Assembly (NCBI RefSeq): GCF_900103275.1
Contig: NZ_FNGP01000004.1
Coordinates: 186,001 to 250,000, forward strand
Origin: Tessaracoccus oleiagri
GTDB lineage: Bacteria > Actinomycetota > Actinomycetes > Propionibacteriales > Propionibacteriaceae
DNA: 64,000 nucleotides
Direction of reading: 5' to 3'
Part shown: piece by piece, positions 35,543 to 45,859 of the stretch
Numbering within the stretch: the first letter of the stretch is position 1
Layout of the letters: each line of letters starts with the position of its first letter
Position numbers and translations under genes: made by a program
The notes under the pieces: generated by a model
Database searches by the model: none
What the model was told of the DNA's origin: nothing
Seen by the model: only the letters and a program-made list of their open reading frames with translations

Positions 35543-36928
35543 TCAGACCGAGGCCAGGTCGCCGAGGAAGTTGTCGGCCCAACGGTCGATCGTGTGGGTG
35601 CTCACCTGCTTCTTCAGGGCGCGCATCCGCTTCGACCGCTCGCGGTAGGGGTCGTTCAGGGCGCGCATGAACACGCCCTTCATCCCGTCGAGGTCGTAGG
35701 GGTTGACGCTGTACGCCTGGCGAAGCTCGCGGGCGGCGCCGGCGAACTCGCTGAGCACCAGGGCCCCGCCGTTGCCCGGGTGGCAGGCGACGTACTCCTT
35801 GGCGACGAGGTTCATCCCGTCGCGCAAGGGGGTGACGAGCATCACGTCGGCGATGCGGTACATCGCGGCCATGGTGCGGCGCGGGAACCCCTTGTGCAGG
35901 TACACGATCGGCGGGTGGCCGACGGAGCCCATCTCCGAGTTGATGCGGCCGACGAGCAGGTCGATGTCGTCGCGCAGCCGCATGTACTCGCCGACCCGCT
36001 CCCGCGAAGGAGTCGCCACCTGCAGGTAGACGGTCTCGGTCGGGTCCAGCTTGCCCTCGTGGAACAGCTCGCCCATGGCCCGGATCCGCTGGCGCAGGCC
36101 CTTGGTGTAGTCGAGCCGGTCGACGCCCAGGAAGATGCGCTTCGGGTTGCCCAGGTCCGCGAGCAGTTGCTCGGACTCGGCGATGGTCTCGGGCTCCTCG
36201 GCCAGCGCCGCGAAGCCGGCCGTGTCGATGGAGATGGGGTAGGCGCGGGCCACGCACGAGTGCGAGTCGCTGACGCGAACCCGCCCCTGCTCGACCGGGT
36301 GCGGGGTGCGGTTGCGCACCAGGCGGAGGAAGTTCTGCGCGCCCCCGGCCACCTGGAAGCCGACGAGGTCCGCGCCCAGCAGGCCCTCGATGATGTCGGT
36401 GCGCCACGGAAGCTGGGAGAACAGTTCGGTGGGCGGGAAGGGAATGTGGAGGAAGAACCCGATCCGGAGGTCGGGCCGCAGTTCTCGGAGCAACCGAGGC
36501 ACCAGCTGCAGCTGGTAGTCCTGGACCCAGACGGTGGCGCCCTCGTCGGCGACCGCGGCGGCCGCCTCCGCGAACCGCCGGTTGACGTGCTGGTACGCCA
36601 GCCACCACTCGCGGTGGAACTCGGGGAACGCGACGGTGTCGTGGTAGAGCGGCCAGAGGGTGGCGTTCGAGAAGCCCTCGTAGTACTCCTCGTGCTCCTG
36701 TGAGCTGAGCGCGACCGGTACGATGTCGTACCCGTCGTGGTGGAAGCCGTCGATCTCCTCGTCGGGCGCGCCGTGCCACCCGACCCAGGCTCCGCCGTGG
36801 GAGCGCATGACCGGTTCGAGCGCCGTCACGAGGCCGCCCGGGGAGGTTCTCCAACTCACCTCACCGGACTCGTCCGTCACCCGATCGACGGGCAGACGGT
36901 TGGCGACGACGACGAAAGAAGCGGTCAT
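35543..36928 (-). CDS. otsA: alpha,alpha-trehalose-phosphate synthase
   Basis: GT20 glycosyltransferase of 461 residues that joins UDP-glucose (or GDP/ADP-glucose) and glucose 6-phosphate. Motifs: VVVANRLPVDR at the N-terminus, VWVQDYQLQLVPRLL, FFLHIPFPPTELF, LGVDRLDYTKGL and, at the sugar-nucleotide site, PLRDGMNLVAKEYV. AGGAGGATCA precedes the ATG at 36928. Its partner phosphatase is divergent across a 59-base region holding a 9-base inverted repeat, so the two may share one regulator. It is convergent with the island's last gene. Confidence 0.96.
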   Translation of the reverse strand: MTASFVVVANRLPVDRVTDESGEVSWRTSPGGLVTALEPVMRSHGGAWVGWHGAPDEEIDGFHHDGYDIVPVALSSQEHEEYYEGFSNATLWPLYHDTVAFPEFHREWWLAYQHVNRRFAEAAAAVADEGATVWVQDYQLQLVPRLLRELRPDLRIGFFLHIPFPPTELFSQLPWRTDIIEGLLGADLVGFQVAGGAQNFLRLVRNRTPHPVEQGRVRVSDSHSCVARAYPISIDTAGFAALAEEPETIAESEQLLADLGNPKRIFLGVDRLDYTKGLRQRIRAMGELFHEGKLDPTETVYLQVATPSRERVGEYMRLRDDIDLLVGRINSEMGSVGHPPIVYLHKGFPRRTMAAMYRIADVMLVTPLRDGMNLVAKEYVACHPGNGGALVLSEFAGAARELRQAYSVNPYDLDGMKGVFMRALNDPYRERSKRMRALKKQVSTHTIDRWADNFLGDLASV

Positions 36929-36946
36929 TGATCCTCCTGGAGTTTC

Positions 36947-36985
36947 TCCCACCCTACTAAACGGGGCATTCGTGGCAGGGTGGGA
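36947..36985. promoter_or_regulatory. inverted repeat between otsA and otsB
   Basis: TCCCACCCT (36947-36955) and AGGGTGGGA (36977-36985) are perfect 9-base arms 21 bases apart. The right arm includes the likely otsB ribosome-binding site. It could be a shared operator or a hairpin in the otsB leader. Confidence 0.4.
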
Positions 36986-36987
36986 AC

Positions 36988-37788
36988 ATGGACGCGATCG
37001 GAACCGACCACGAGAACCTCTTCCTGACGGCCGCCCTCGAGACCCCGGAGCGGGTCCTGGTGGCGCTGGACTTCGACGGCACGCTCTCGGACGTCGTCGA
37101 CGATCCCGACACCGCGTACGTCCATCCGGAGGCGCGGCGCGCGGTGGCCGACCTCGTCGGCCGCATCGGCCACGTCGCGATCATCACGGGGCGCCCGGTC
37201 GACCAGGTGCGCCGGCTCGGGCGCTTCGACGACGAGGTGCTCGGTCGGCTGGTGATCCTCGGCCAGTACGGCGCCGAACGGCTCGACGCGACCGGCCGGC
37301 ACGTCCCCGAGCCCCCGCAGGCCGTCCGCGACGCCATCGCGGCGCTGGGGCCTCTCGCCGACGAGTTCCCCGGCCTCTTCATCGAGGACAAGTCCCACGC
37401 GGTGGGCGTGCACACGCGCCGGGCCGCGGCGGGGACCTTGGAGCGGGTGCGGGACCGGGTGCTCGAGGTGGCCGAACGCTTCGGGCTGGAGGTCGAGCCC
37501 GGCAAGGAGGTGCTCGAGCTGCGCACCCACCGCGGCACCAAGGGCGACGCGCTGACCGCGCTCGTCGAGGAGACGGGCGCCACAGCGGTCGCGATGGTGG
37601 GCGACGACCTCGGCGACGTGCCGGCCTTCGACGTCGTGGCGGAACTGCAGCGACGGGGCCGGCCCGGCCTCGTCGTCGTGTCCGGCTCGGACGAGCGACC
37701 CGAGCTCGTGGCGAGGGCCGACGTGCTCTGCGAGGGGCCGGCCGGCGTCGCCCGCTGGCTGGACTCCGTCGGCGTCACAACTCCTTGA
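36988..37788 (+). CDS. otsB: trehalose-phosphatase
   Basis: HAD-family phosphatase of 266 residues that dephosphorylates trehalose 6-phosphate. Motif I is [16 protein letters not shown] near residue 27, motif II is in [11 protein letters not shown], motif III Lys is in [13 protein letters not shown], and motif IV is [15 protein letters not shown]. Together with otsA this gives the complete OtsAB route to trehalose, a compatible solute. The last 14 bases overlap the convergent acetyltransferase gene. Confidence 0.94.
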   Translation: MDAIGTDHENLFLTAALETPERVLVALDFDGTLSDVVDDPDTAYVHPEARRAVADLVGRIGHVAIITGRPVDQVRRLGRFDDEVLGRLVILGQYGAERLDATGRHVPEPPQAVRDAIAALGPLADEFPGLFIEDKSHAVGVHTRRAAAGTLERVRDRVLEVAERFGLEVEPGKEVLELRTHRGTKGDALTALVEETGATAVAMVGDDLGDVPAFDVVAELQRRGRPGLVVVSGSDERPELVARADVLCEGPAGVARWLDSVGVTTP

Positions 37789-38371
37789 CGACGCGGGCCG
37801 GGTTGCCCACCACCACCACGTTCGCCGGGACGTCCTTCGTGACGACCGCACCCCCACCCACCACCGAGTTGTCGCCGATGGTGACGCCGGGCATCACCGT
37901 CACGTTGCCGCCGATCCAGACGTTGGACCCGATGCTGATGGGGTCTGCCGCCTCGAGCTTCGCGCGTCGCGGTTCGGGGTCGAGCGGGTGGACCGGGGTG
38001 AGCAGCTGCACGCCCGGGCCGAGCAGGGTGTCGTCGCCGATCGTGATGTCGACCACGTCGAGGGCCACCAGACCGAAGTTCACGAAGACGCGCTCGCCGA
38101 GGTGGAGGTGCACCCCGTAGTCCACCCGGAGCGGGGGCCGCACCTCGGAGCCCTGGCCGAGGGAGCCGAGCAGTTGCGCGAGTACGTCGTGGGCGGCGGC
38201 GGGATCGTCGGGCCACAGGCGCTCGTACTGGGCGGACAGCTGCTGGGCCCGCATGGTCAGTCGGGCAAGTTCGGGGTCGTCGGCGACGTACCAGTCGGAT
38301 TCCCGCATGCGCTGGAGCTGCGAGCGTCCGTCGTCGGCGAGTGGGAAGGAGGGATGCGGATCGCGTGCCAT
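37775..38371 (-). CDS. sugar O-acetyltransferase (maltose/galactoside acetyltransferase type)
   Basis: A 198-residue left-handed beta-helix acetyltransferase using acetyl-CoA. The N-terminal Mac domain ([21 protein letters not shown]) is followed by hexapeptide repeats and the conserved [20 protein letters not shown]. The catalytic His is in LTPVHPLD, and the C-terminal loop [10 protein letters not shown] is typical of Maa/LacA. Acceptors in relatives are maltose, glucose or galactosides. It is convergent with otsB and could act in the same solute network, but this is inference. Confidence 0.9.
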   Translation of the reverse strand: MARDPHPSFPLADDGRSQLQRMRESDWYVADDPELARLTMRAQQLSAQYERLWPDDPAAAHDVLAQLLGSLGQGSEVRPPLRVDYGVHLHLGERVFVNFGLVALDVVDITIGDDTLLGPGVQLLTPVHPLDPEPRRAKLEAADPISIGSNVWIGGNVTVMPGVTIGDNSVVGGGAVVTKDVPANVVVVGNPARVVKEL

Positions 38372-38413
38372 GCCCGCCAGCGTAGGACTATGGCTAGAAT
38401 TCGCTGGGTCAGC

Positions 38414-38487
38414 GGGGCGTTAGCTCAGCCGGTCAGAGCAGGGGACTCATAATCCCTGGGTCGCGGGTTCGAGCCCCGCACGCCCCA
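38414..38487 (+). tRNA. tRNA-Met (anticodon CAT)
   Basis: A 74-base cloverleaf: acceptor GGGGCGT pairs with ACGCCCC, anticodon loop CTCATAA, and T-arm CGCGGG-TTCGAGC-CCCGC. CCA is not encoded. The acceptor begins with G1-C72, so it is not the formyl-type initiator. The CAT anticodon could also belong to tRNA-Ile with lysidine; the general form favours elongator Met. Confidence 0.85.
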
Positions 38488-38564
38488 CGTTGATACCCCC
38501 GGTAGTAATCGGACCTCGAGAGCGCTCGTCGTGCGGCTGCAGGGGCACGTCGAGTGCGCCATGC

Positions 38565-39314
38565 CTAGGAGCCGGCGCGCAGCCGTCGCAGCTCGGGCAG
38601 GTTCATGATCGCCACCCAGCGGCGGCCGGAGTCGATGATGCCCGCTTTCTTCCACGCGCTGAGCTGACGGCTGACAGACTCCGTCGCGGCGCCGGCCATC
38701 GCGGCCAGGTCTTCGCGCCCGATCGGGATCTGGAGCAGCACGCCGCCCTCCCACTTCCGGCCGACCTTCGCGCCCAGCGATAGCAGGATGGCGGCCAGGC
38801 GCTGCTGCAGGGCCGCCCCCGACAGCATGTGCACGGAGGTCTGCGACTGCGCGAGCCGGTCCGCGAGGACCCGGACCGTGCCGAGCGCGACGGCGGGATG
38901 GTCCCGCATGACGCGGGCGTAGTCGTCGGAACCCAGCGACAGCAGGCAGCCCCCGGTCATGGCCCACGCGGATTCGACGTGCCGGTCGTAGCCGAGTTCG
39001 GGGATGGCGCCGAGGAAGTCGCCCTTGGTCCGGACGCCCAGCATGGTCTCCCGACCGTCGGGCGCGTCGCGGGTGGTCTTGACGATCCCGTGGGCGACGA
39101 AGTACACGCGGTCCGCGGGCTCCCCGCGGAGGTAGACTGCCTCACCCTCGCTGATCGCGCGGGCGCCGCACCTGGACTCGACATCGGCCACCTGCTCGGG
39201 TGAGAGTTCGCGGAACATCTCCACCGAGGCGATGGCCTCGCGGCGCACCTGGAGCGAGCACTCGTGCGGGGTCACCAGCGGCAGGTCGAGCGGCACGACG
39301 CGACGTTCGGTCAT
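38565..39314 (-). CDS. Crp/Fnr-family transcriptional regulator
   Basis: A 249-residue protein. The N-terminal cyclic-nucleotide-binding-like domain covers about residues 25-140 (EGEAVYLRGEPADRVYFVAHG), and a winged-helix domain follows with GREDLAAMAGAATESVSRQL as the DNA-recognition helix-turn-helix. The N-terminal cysteine cluster needed for an iron-sulfur FNR is missing, so it is not an oxygen sensor of that type. The classic cAMP-binding RxS motif is not obvious. ATG at 39314 was preferred over 39323 on ribosome-site spacing. Effector and targets are unknown. Confidence 0.87.
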   Translation of the reverse strand: MTERRVVPLDLPLVTPHECSLQVRREAIASVEMFRELSPEQVADVESRCGARAISEGEAVYLRGEPADRVYFVAHGIVKTTRDAPDGRETMLGVRTKGDFLGAIPELGYDRHVESAWAMTGGCLLSLGSDDYARVMRDHPAVALGTVRVLADRLAQSQTSVHMLSGAALQQRLAAILLSLGAKVGRKWEGGVLLQIPIGREDLAAMAGAATESVSRQLSAWKKAGIIDSGRRWVAIMNLPELRRLRAGS

Positions 39315-39338
39315 GGCCCCCATCCTCGCATCGGCGGC

Positions 39339-40163
39339 TCAGAGGCGACGGTTGGGGCTGGGCGAACCGCCCTCGCCCTCCTCGTCGCCGGTCTGCTCCA
39401 TGGTGGGCGTGAAGGACTCGTCGGGCGTGGCGCCCCCGCCGTCGGAGGGTGAGCCCGAGGTCGGCGATCCGCTGCCGCCGCCCGACTCCGTGGCCTCGCT
39501 CGGGATCGGGGGAGGTGGGGACACCAGCGGCGCGTTCTGGAAGATGAGGATCGCGAGCAGCAGGCCCAGCGCGGTGAGGAGCAGCATCAGCAGCCAGGAG
39601 ACCAGGATGCTGATCCAGCCCGCGCGGTCCCGGCGGCCGGGCCAGGACAGGGGCCAGACGCGCGTGGCGCCGCGCTCGCCGCGGTGGATCCAGTGCAGCC
39701 GGTAGTCGGGGCCGGCGGGCCGGCCGAGCGGGGGAGTGGTGAGGAGATCGACCGCGTGCAACACGCGGGCCGCCTCGGCGACCGCCTGCCGGGTGCCGTC
39801 GAAGGCCAGCGCCGCCCAGGGCGCCGGGGGGGCGAGGTGCGCGAGCTGGGGGTCGTCGTTTGCGGGGCGGAACCGGATCTTCATCCTGCCCTCGTCCTGT
39901 CCCTCGCCGCCGCGCGCGACGACGGTGTCGACGTGCATGGCGTTGATCTCGCCCGAGAAGCGGGATCGCGCGGCCGGGTCCTGCGCCGCGCCCTCGTTCA
40001 GCAGCAGCAGCATGACCGCGTCGCCGCCGTCCTCGTGCGCGGCGTAGGCGACGCCGGCGGGCGACTCGACCAGTCGGGAGTCGAGCCAGAAGGTGCCCAC
40101 GCGCGTGGGGTCCTCGTCCGTGAGCGGCTGATGGCCCCGGAACAGCTCGTCTTCCTCGTTCAT
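39339..40163 (-). CDS. hypothetical protein with one membrane segment
   Basis: A 274-residue protein. The first 190 residues are soluble and alpha/beta-like (NEEDELFRGHQPLTDEDPTRVGTFWLDSRL region and a later His/Arg-rich stretch), then a strong membrane helix (ISILVSWLLMLLLTALGLLL), then a low-complexity Pro/Ser/Gly/Thr tail that should be on the outside. The topology, cytoplasmic N-terminal domain with exposed disordered tail, is unusual. No family is recognised. It lies between the crp-like gene and the divergent moxR operon. Confidence 0.75.
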   Translation of the reverse strand: MNEEDELFRGHQPLTDEDPTRVGTFWLDSRLVESPAGVAYAAHEDGGDAVMLLLLNEGAAQDPAARSRFSGEINAMHVDTVVARGGEGQDEGRMKIRFRPANDDPQLAHLAPPAPWAALAFDGTRQAVAEAARVLHAVDLLTTPPLGRPAGPDYRLHWIHRGERGATRVWPLSWPGRRDRAGWISILVSWLLMLLLTALGLLLAILIFQNAPLVSPPPPIPSEATESGGGSGSPTSGSPSDGGGATPDESFTPTMEQTGDEEGEGGSPSPNRRL

Positions 40164-40258
40164 CACCCCCATCTCACCACACTTCACAAGCACGGGGCGT
40201 CCGGTTGGGGCTCGCGGTATCGTGGCTCCAGTCGGACCCTGAACAAGGAGTACAGCGC

Positions 40259-41323
<1,065 letters not shown>

Positions 41324-41328
41324 CGGCC

Positions 41329-42372
41329 GTGGCCTTCCCGCAGTTCCAGGCCCCGCAGGACGTGGGTGCGGCCACGTCGGTGCTCAGGGTGCCGACGGGT
41401 CCGTCGATCCCGCTCAACAGGCTGGCGCCCGAGGCGGCGCTGCGTCGGCTCGAGCTCACGATCGTGCGCCGGCTCGAGGGCTTCCTGCAGGGCGACCACA
41501 TGGGGCTGCTGCCCGGGCCGGGCACCGACACCAACGACGCCCGTGTCTACCAGCCGGGCCAGGACGACGTGCGCAAGATGGACTGGGCGGTCACCGCCCG
41601 CACCACCGTCCCGCACGTCCGCGACACCATGGCCGACCGCGAGCTCGAGATCTGGGCCCTGCTGGACGTGACGCCCTCGATGAACTGGGGCACCGCCGGC
41701 ATCACCAAGCGGGATCTCGGCATCGCCGCCATCGCCACGATCGGTTTCCTGAGCCAACGGATGGGTGACCGCTTCGGGGGCCTCCTGATGAAGCCCGACG
41801 AGGTGAAGCGGACCCCCGCGCGCAGCGGCCGCACGGCGCTGTACGGGATGCTGCGGAAGATGCTCGAGGAGCCGATCGTCCCCGACAACGTGGAGACGAA
41901 ATACGAGCTCGCCGAGGGGATCGAGCAGCTGGCCCGTCTGCAGCGCCGGCGCGGGATGCGCGTCGTGGTGTCCGACTTCCTCACTCCCGGCGAGGCGGAG
42001 CTCGACCCCAGCGTGCCGCCTCCGTGGGAGCGGTCCATCCGACGACTCGCCGTCCGCAACCAGGTGCTGTGCATAGAGGTGCTCGACGCGGCGGAGATGG
42101 ACTTCCCCGACGTCGGCGAGATGTTGATCCGCGACCCCGAGACGAACTTCGCCCGCTACGTCAACACCTCCGACGACGCCGCCCGCGACCGGATGAACGC
42201 GGCGACCCAGGCGCAGCGCGAGCGCGTGAAGATCGCGATCCGGCGCGCGGGCGCCGGGCACATCCAGCTGCGCACCGACCGCGACTGGGTGACCGACATC
42301 GCCCGGTTCGTGCTGAACTACCGGCGCACGGCCTCGTTCCTGCACAAGCCGCCGCAGGGGGTGAGCAAGTAG
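41329..42372 (+). CDS. DUF58 domain protein
   Basis: A 347-residue soluble protein. The DUF58 core is RVYQPGQDDVRKMDWAVTAR near residue 80 and a von Willebrand A-like MIDAS motif DVTPSMNWG lies in the middle, followed by VVVSDFLTPGE. It is the usual second gene of MoxR operons and probably a substrate or partner of the ATPase. The GTG at 41329 is five bases after the MoxR stop and the next gene starts directly after its stop, so these genes are co-translated. Confidence 0.93.
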   Translation: MAFPQFQAPQDVGAATSVLRVPTGPSIPLNRLAPEAALRRLELTIVRRLEGFLQGDHMGLLPGPGTDTNDARVYQPGQDDVRKMDWAVTARTTVPHVRDTMADRELEIWALLDVTPSMNWGTAGITKRDLGIAAIATIGFLSQRMGDRFGGLLMKPDEVKRTPARSGRTALYGMLRKMLEEPIVPDNVETKYELAEGIEQLARLQRRRGMRVVVSDFLTPGEAELDPSVPPPWERSIRRLAVRNQVLCIEVLDAAEMDFPDVGEMLIRDPETNFARYVNTSDDAARDRMNAATQAQRERVKIAIRRAGAGHIQLRTDRDWVTDIARFVLNYRRTASFLHKPPQGVSK

Positions 42373-43341
42373 GTGTTCGACTGGTTGCCCGAGTTCCTGT
42401 CCCCGCAGCGGTTGTGGTCCCTGCTGGCCCTGCCGCTGCTCATCGTCGTCTACCTGGTGCTGCTGCGGCTGAAGAAGCGGGTCTCGCTGAGGTTCACCAA
42501 CACCGGCGTCCTGAACCGCGTGGTCGGCGGCCAGCGCCGCTGGACCCGGCACGTCGCCGTCGCGATGGCGCTCGCCTCGTTGGTCGCGCTGGCGCTCGCC
42601 TGGGCGCAGCCGCTCGGCACGGAGATGGAGCGCCGGGAACGCGCGACGGTCATCATGGTGGTCGACACGTCGCAGTCGATGCAGGCCACCGACGTGGAGC
42701 CGAGCCGGCTGGAGGCGGCGAAGTCGGAGGCGCAGTTGTTCATCAACGAGCTGCCGGAGAGCTACAACGTCGCGCTCGTCGCGCTGAACGGTGCCCCCTC
42801 CGTGCGGATGCCTCCCTCCACGGACCGCGGCGCGCTCAGCCGCGCGCTCGGCGCCCTGCAACTCGCCGACGGAACCGCCATCGGAGGCGCCATCGACGAG
42901 GCGCTCGGCGCGATCGCGCTCGCGCCGCCACCGGCCGACGGCGAGGAGCCGGCCCCGGCGATGATCGTGCTCCTCTCGGACGGGAGCAACACCGACGGCG
43001 CGGACCCGGCCCAGGCCGTGGCGCGCGCCGCCGAGGAGGAGGTCCCGATCCACACGATCGCCTTCGGCACCGAGAACGGCTATGTCGACATCGACGGGAA
43101 GCGGGAGAGCGTCGCGCCCGACTTCGCCGCGCTGCAACAGATCTCCGAGGCGACGGGCGGCCGGGCCGAGACGGCCGACAGCGCAGAGTCGCTGCGGGAC
43201 GCCTACCAGGACCTCGAGAGCACCTTCGGCTACGAGGAAGTGAAGAAGCCCATCACCGCGCAGTACGCGTTCGCGGCGCTGGGGTTCGCGATCATCGCCG
43301 CGCTCGGCGCCGTGATGATGGCGGCGAGGTGGCCCAAGTGA
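42373..43341 (+). CDS. VWA-domain membrane protein 1 (BatA-like)
   Basis: A 322-residue protein with two N-terminal membrane segments (about 13-32 and 57-77), an extracytoplasmic von Willebrand factor A domain and a C-terminal helix. The metal-ion-dependent adhesion site is VVDTSQSM, with further residues in LLSDGSNTDGA. The GTG start is the base after the previous TAG. It is homologous to the next gene and shares its arrangement, like BatA in aerotolerance operons. Confidence 0.9.
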   Translation: MFDWLPEFLSPQRLWSLLALPLLIVVYLVLLRLKKRVSLRFTNTGVLNRVVGGQRRWTRHVAVAMALASLVALALAWAQPLGTEMERRERATVIMVVDTSQSMQATDVEPSRLEAAKSEAQLFINELPESYNVALVALNGAPSVRMPPSTDRGALSRALGALQLADGTAIGGAIDEALGAIALAPPPADGEEPAPAMIVLLSDGSNTDGADPAQAVARAAEEEVPIHTIAFGTENGYVDIDGKRESVAPDFAALQQISEATGGRAETADSAESLRDAYQDLESTFGYEEVKKPITAQYAFAALGFAIIAALGAVMMAARWPK

Positions 43342-44303
43342 CCGATTTCGCGCTCGACTTCATGTACCCCAGCCGGCTCTGGGCGCTGCTGGTCATCCCC
43401 GGTATCGCGGCGATCTACCTGCTGCTGGCGTCGCGGGCGCAGAGCCGCCGTCGCCGGCCGCACGACCGCCTGCGGCTCGTCGTCCCGAAGGACCCGGCGT
43501 GGAAGCGCCACGGTGCCGTGCTGCTGGCGCTGCTCAGTGTCGCCTCGCTGATCGTGGCGTGGGCCGTGCCGATGGACTACGCGAACCAGCCACGCGACCG
43601 GGCGACGGTCGTCGTCGCGATCGACGTGTCCTGGTCGATGGAGGCGGAGGACATCGAGCCCAACCGTCTCGAGGCGGCGAAGGACTCGGCGAAACAGTTC
43701 ATCGCCACCCTGCCGCCGGGCTTCAACGTCGCCGTCGTCACCTTCGCGGGCACCGCCCAGCTCGCCGTGCCGCCGACCGTGGACCGCGGCGCCGCCGAGC
43801 GGGCCATCGACGCACTGCGCCTCGCGCCCTCGACGGCCATCGGCGAGGGGATCTACGCGTCCCTCGATTCCTTGGCGCTCGTGCCGCCGGACCCCGACGA
43901 CCCGGAGCGGGGCGCGCCGGCGGTCATCGTCCTCCTCTCTGACGGGGCCACCAACATGGGCCGCTCGTCGGCCGGTGCCGCGCAGGCGGCCGCCGACCGC
44001 GGCGTGCCGGTGCACACCATCGCCTACGGCACCGACTCGGGCTACGTCGTGGACGACATGGGGCAGCGCCAGCGCGTGCCGGTGGACCACTACGAGCTCA
44101 ACGAGATCGCGCGCATCTCGGGCGGCACGAAGTACGCCGCGGAGTCCGCGGGCGAGCTGCGCCAGACCTACGAGGCCATCGGGGAGTCGGTGGGCTACGA
44201 ACGGGTGCCGGCCGAGGTCACCGACCGCTACGCCGGACTGGCCCTCGTCTTCGCGGTGCTGGCGGCGCTCGGCGTCATCTCGCTGGGGGCGCGATGGCCG
44301 TGA
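43338..44303 (+). CDS. VWA-domain membrane protein 2 (BatA/BatB-like)
   Basis: A 321-residue paralogue of the preceding product: two N-terminal helices, a VWA domain with the MIDAS motif AIDVSWSM and LLSDGATNMG, and a C-terminal helix. Coupled by a GTGA overlap with the previous gene. The two proteins probably form a heteromeric complex on the outer face of the membrane under MoxR control. The stop overlaps the start of the YggS gene by 10 bases. Confidence 0.9.
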   Translation: MTDFALDFMYPSRLWALLVIPGIAAIYLLLASRAQSRRRRPHDRLRLVVPKDPAWKRHGAVLLALLSVASLIVAWAVPMDYANQPRDRATVVVAIDVSWSMEAEDIEPNRLEAAKDSAKQFIATLPPGFNVAVVTFAGTAQLAVPPTVDRGAAERAIDALRLAPSTAIGEGIYASLDSLALVPPDPDDPERGAPAVIVLLSDGATNMGRSSAGAAQAAADRGVPVHTIAYGTDSGYVVDDMGQRQRVPVDHYELNEIARISGGTKYAAESAGELRQTYEAIGESVGYERVPAEVTDRYAGLALVFAVLAALGVISLGARWP

Positions 44304-44980
44304 TCGAGGCGCTGCACGCTGTGCAGGCTCGCATCGCCGACGCGGCAAGGCGGGCCGAGCGGGACCCGTCGGAGATCAGGCTCCTGCCGGTGTCCAAGTT
44401 CCACCCCGTGTCCGCGATCGCCGAGGTGATGGGCGCGGGGCTCACGCTGTTCGGGGAGAACCGGCTGCAGGAGCTTGCTGAGAAGAAGCAGCAACTGCCC
44501 GACGCGCGCTTCGCCATGATCGGCAACGTCCAGCGCAACAAGGCCAAGCTGGTCGTCGAGTACGCCGACGAACTGCACTCGCTCGACTCGCTCTCCCTCG
44601 CCGCGACGCTCGACCGCCGCCTCACCGAGGCGGGGCGCCGGCTACCCGTCCTGGTCCAGGTGAACACCTCCGACGAGCCGCAGAAGTCCGGCATCGCGCC
44701 CGGTGAGGCTGTGGAGTTCGCCACGGCGCTCCGCGAGTTCCGGGCGCTCGACGTGCGGGGCCTGATGACGATGGCCATCAACTCGCCCGACGAGGAACGC
44801 GTCGCCGCGTGTTTCCGCCGCCTGCGCGACGTCCAGGCGGACCTCAGTGCGAAGGTGCCCGAGTTGCGGTGGGACGAGTTGAGCATGGGGATGTCCGGCG
44901 ACTTCGAACTCGCCATCGCCCACGGCTCCACCATGGTCCGGGTCGGCACCGCGATCTTCGGCGCCCGCCCCGCCGCGTGA
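44294..44980 (+). CDS. PLP homeostasis protein, YggS/PROSC family
   Basis: A 228-residue fold-type III PLP-binding protein with no known catalytic activity, involved in vitamin B6 balance. The N-terminal Lys of LLPVSKFHP binds PLP, and FGENRLQELAEKK, MIGNVQRNKAK, and VQVNTSDEPQKSG are family hallmarks, as is SMGMSGDFELAIAHGSTMVR near the C-terminus. In Actinobacteria this gene usually lies by sepF; here it ends the MoxR operon. Confidence 0.94.
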   Translation: MAVIEALHAVQARIADAARRAERDPSEIRLLPVSKFHPVSAIAEVMGAGLTLFGENRLQELAEKKQQLPDARFAMIGNVQRNKAKLVVEYADELHSLDSLSLAATLDRRLTEAGRRLPVLVQVNTSDEPQKSGIAPGEAVEFATALREFRALDVRGLMTMAINSPDEERVAACFRRLRDVQADLSAKVPELRWDELSMGMSGDFELAIAHGSTMVRVGTAIFGARPAA

Positions 44981-45051
44981 CTTCCTGATCGCCTCGCGCG
45001 AAGAGCTCGCAGAAGCCGACATAGTCGCGTTCACCTGCGTTGGGTCTGATC

Positions 45052-45073
45052 CACCCGCCAACGTCGGCGGGTG
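45052..45073 (+). terminator. hairpin in the 296-base gap after yggS
   Basis: CACCCGCC, loop AACGTC, GGCGGGTG: a perfect 8-base stem 71 bases after the gene. No T-run follows. In the same gap, ACCGCC (45215-45220) and GGCGGT (45226-45231) form a second small hairpin. Nothing else is recognised between 44981 and 45276. Confidence 0.45.
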
Positions 45074-45276
45074 AATCGCACCGGAGGCAGGTGGCTTGAG
45101 CGACGCGGAAGTGTCACTCTGCGCCCATAAGCTGATCCCGCTGCCATCCACTTGAGGAGCCGCAATGGCCCAGTGGCGTCTACGTCCTCGAAGCACCCGA
45201 CCTGTGTCCGCGGAACCGCCCGTTTGGCGGTCTTCGACGGTTAGAGTCAGGCTCACCTCTATGAACGGGAGTTTCG

Positions 45277-45813
45277 ATGGAAACCTGGATGTGGATCGTC
45301 ATTGCCGTGGTGGTGCTCATCGTCATCATCGCCGTGATTCTGCTGGTTGTTCGCCAGCGACAGCAGCGCGAGGAGCAGGCCCGTAGGGAGGTGGAGAACC
45401 GCCGACAGGCAGAACAGCTGCGACACCACGCGGAGGAGCAGGACATCGAGGCCCGCCGGCGGGAAGCGGATGCCCTCGCCGCACAGGCAGAGGCGGTGCG
45501 CGCCAAGGCCGAGGCCGACCGCAAGGAGCAGGAGGCGCGTCGCCGCGCGGAGCAGGCAGAGAGATTGCGCTCACAGGTCGACGAGGAGAAGGCTCGTGCC
45601 GCAGCGCTCGACCCCGATGCCGATCGCCAGTCAGATGAGCGGGCCGAGCGGCATCACGACGCGGTGAGCCGCGACCCCAGGGCCGAGGATCGCCCGCAGC
45701 ACGGCGATCCAGCGGCGGACTCGGACCACGACCTGGACGCCGACCGCACGGGAGACCGCGACGTGCACGGGCGTGAGAGCTCCAATGAGCGGGGCACCCC
45801 GCCCCGCGTCTGA
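45277..45813 (+). CDS. membrane-anchored coiled-coil hypothetical protein
   Basis: A 178-residue protein: one N-terminal membrane helix (METWMWIVIAVVVLIVIIAV), then a long charged helix of Arg, Glu, Gln and Ala from about 27 to 115 with a heptad-like pattern, then a disordered acidic/basic tail of Asp, Arg and His. GGGAG precedes the ATG. It has no enzyme motif. Similar short proteins in Actinobacteria carry the name hypothetical; a structural or scaffold role is a guess. Confidence 0.75.
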   Translation: METWMWIVIAVVVLIVIIAVILLVVRQRQQREEQARREVENRRQAEQLRHHAEEQDIEARRREADALAAQAEAVRAKAEADRKEQEARRRAEQAERLRSQVDEEKARAAALDPDADRQSDERAERHHDAVSRDPRAEDRPQHGDPAADSDHDLDADRTGDRDVHGRESSNERGTPPRV

Positions 45814-45859
45814 CCGGCTCGTTGGCTGACTTGGCTGACCCGTTCCCGATCGGCGCGGG

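Noticed and set aside
38414-38487. tRNA-Ile2 (lysidine type) reading of the CAT tRNA
   Set aside because: Cannot be excluded from anticodon alone, but overall form is closer to elongator Met; left as Met with lower confidence.
42024-43337. Upstream extension of the second VWA frame
   Set aside because: It overlaps the DUF58 and first VWA genes in another frame and is Arg/Ala/Gly-rich; the GTGA overlap at 43338 gives a natural start.
45165-45276. Short frame before the coiled-coil gene (ATG 45165 with GAGGAG)
   Set aside because: It runs into the coiled-coil gene in another frame, is Arg-rich and has no similarity; the next gene has a good start of its own.
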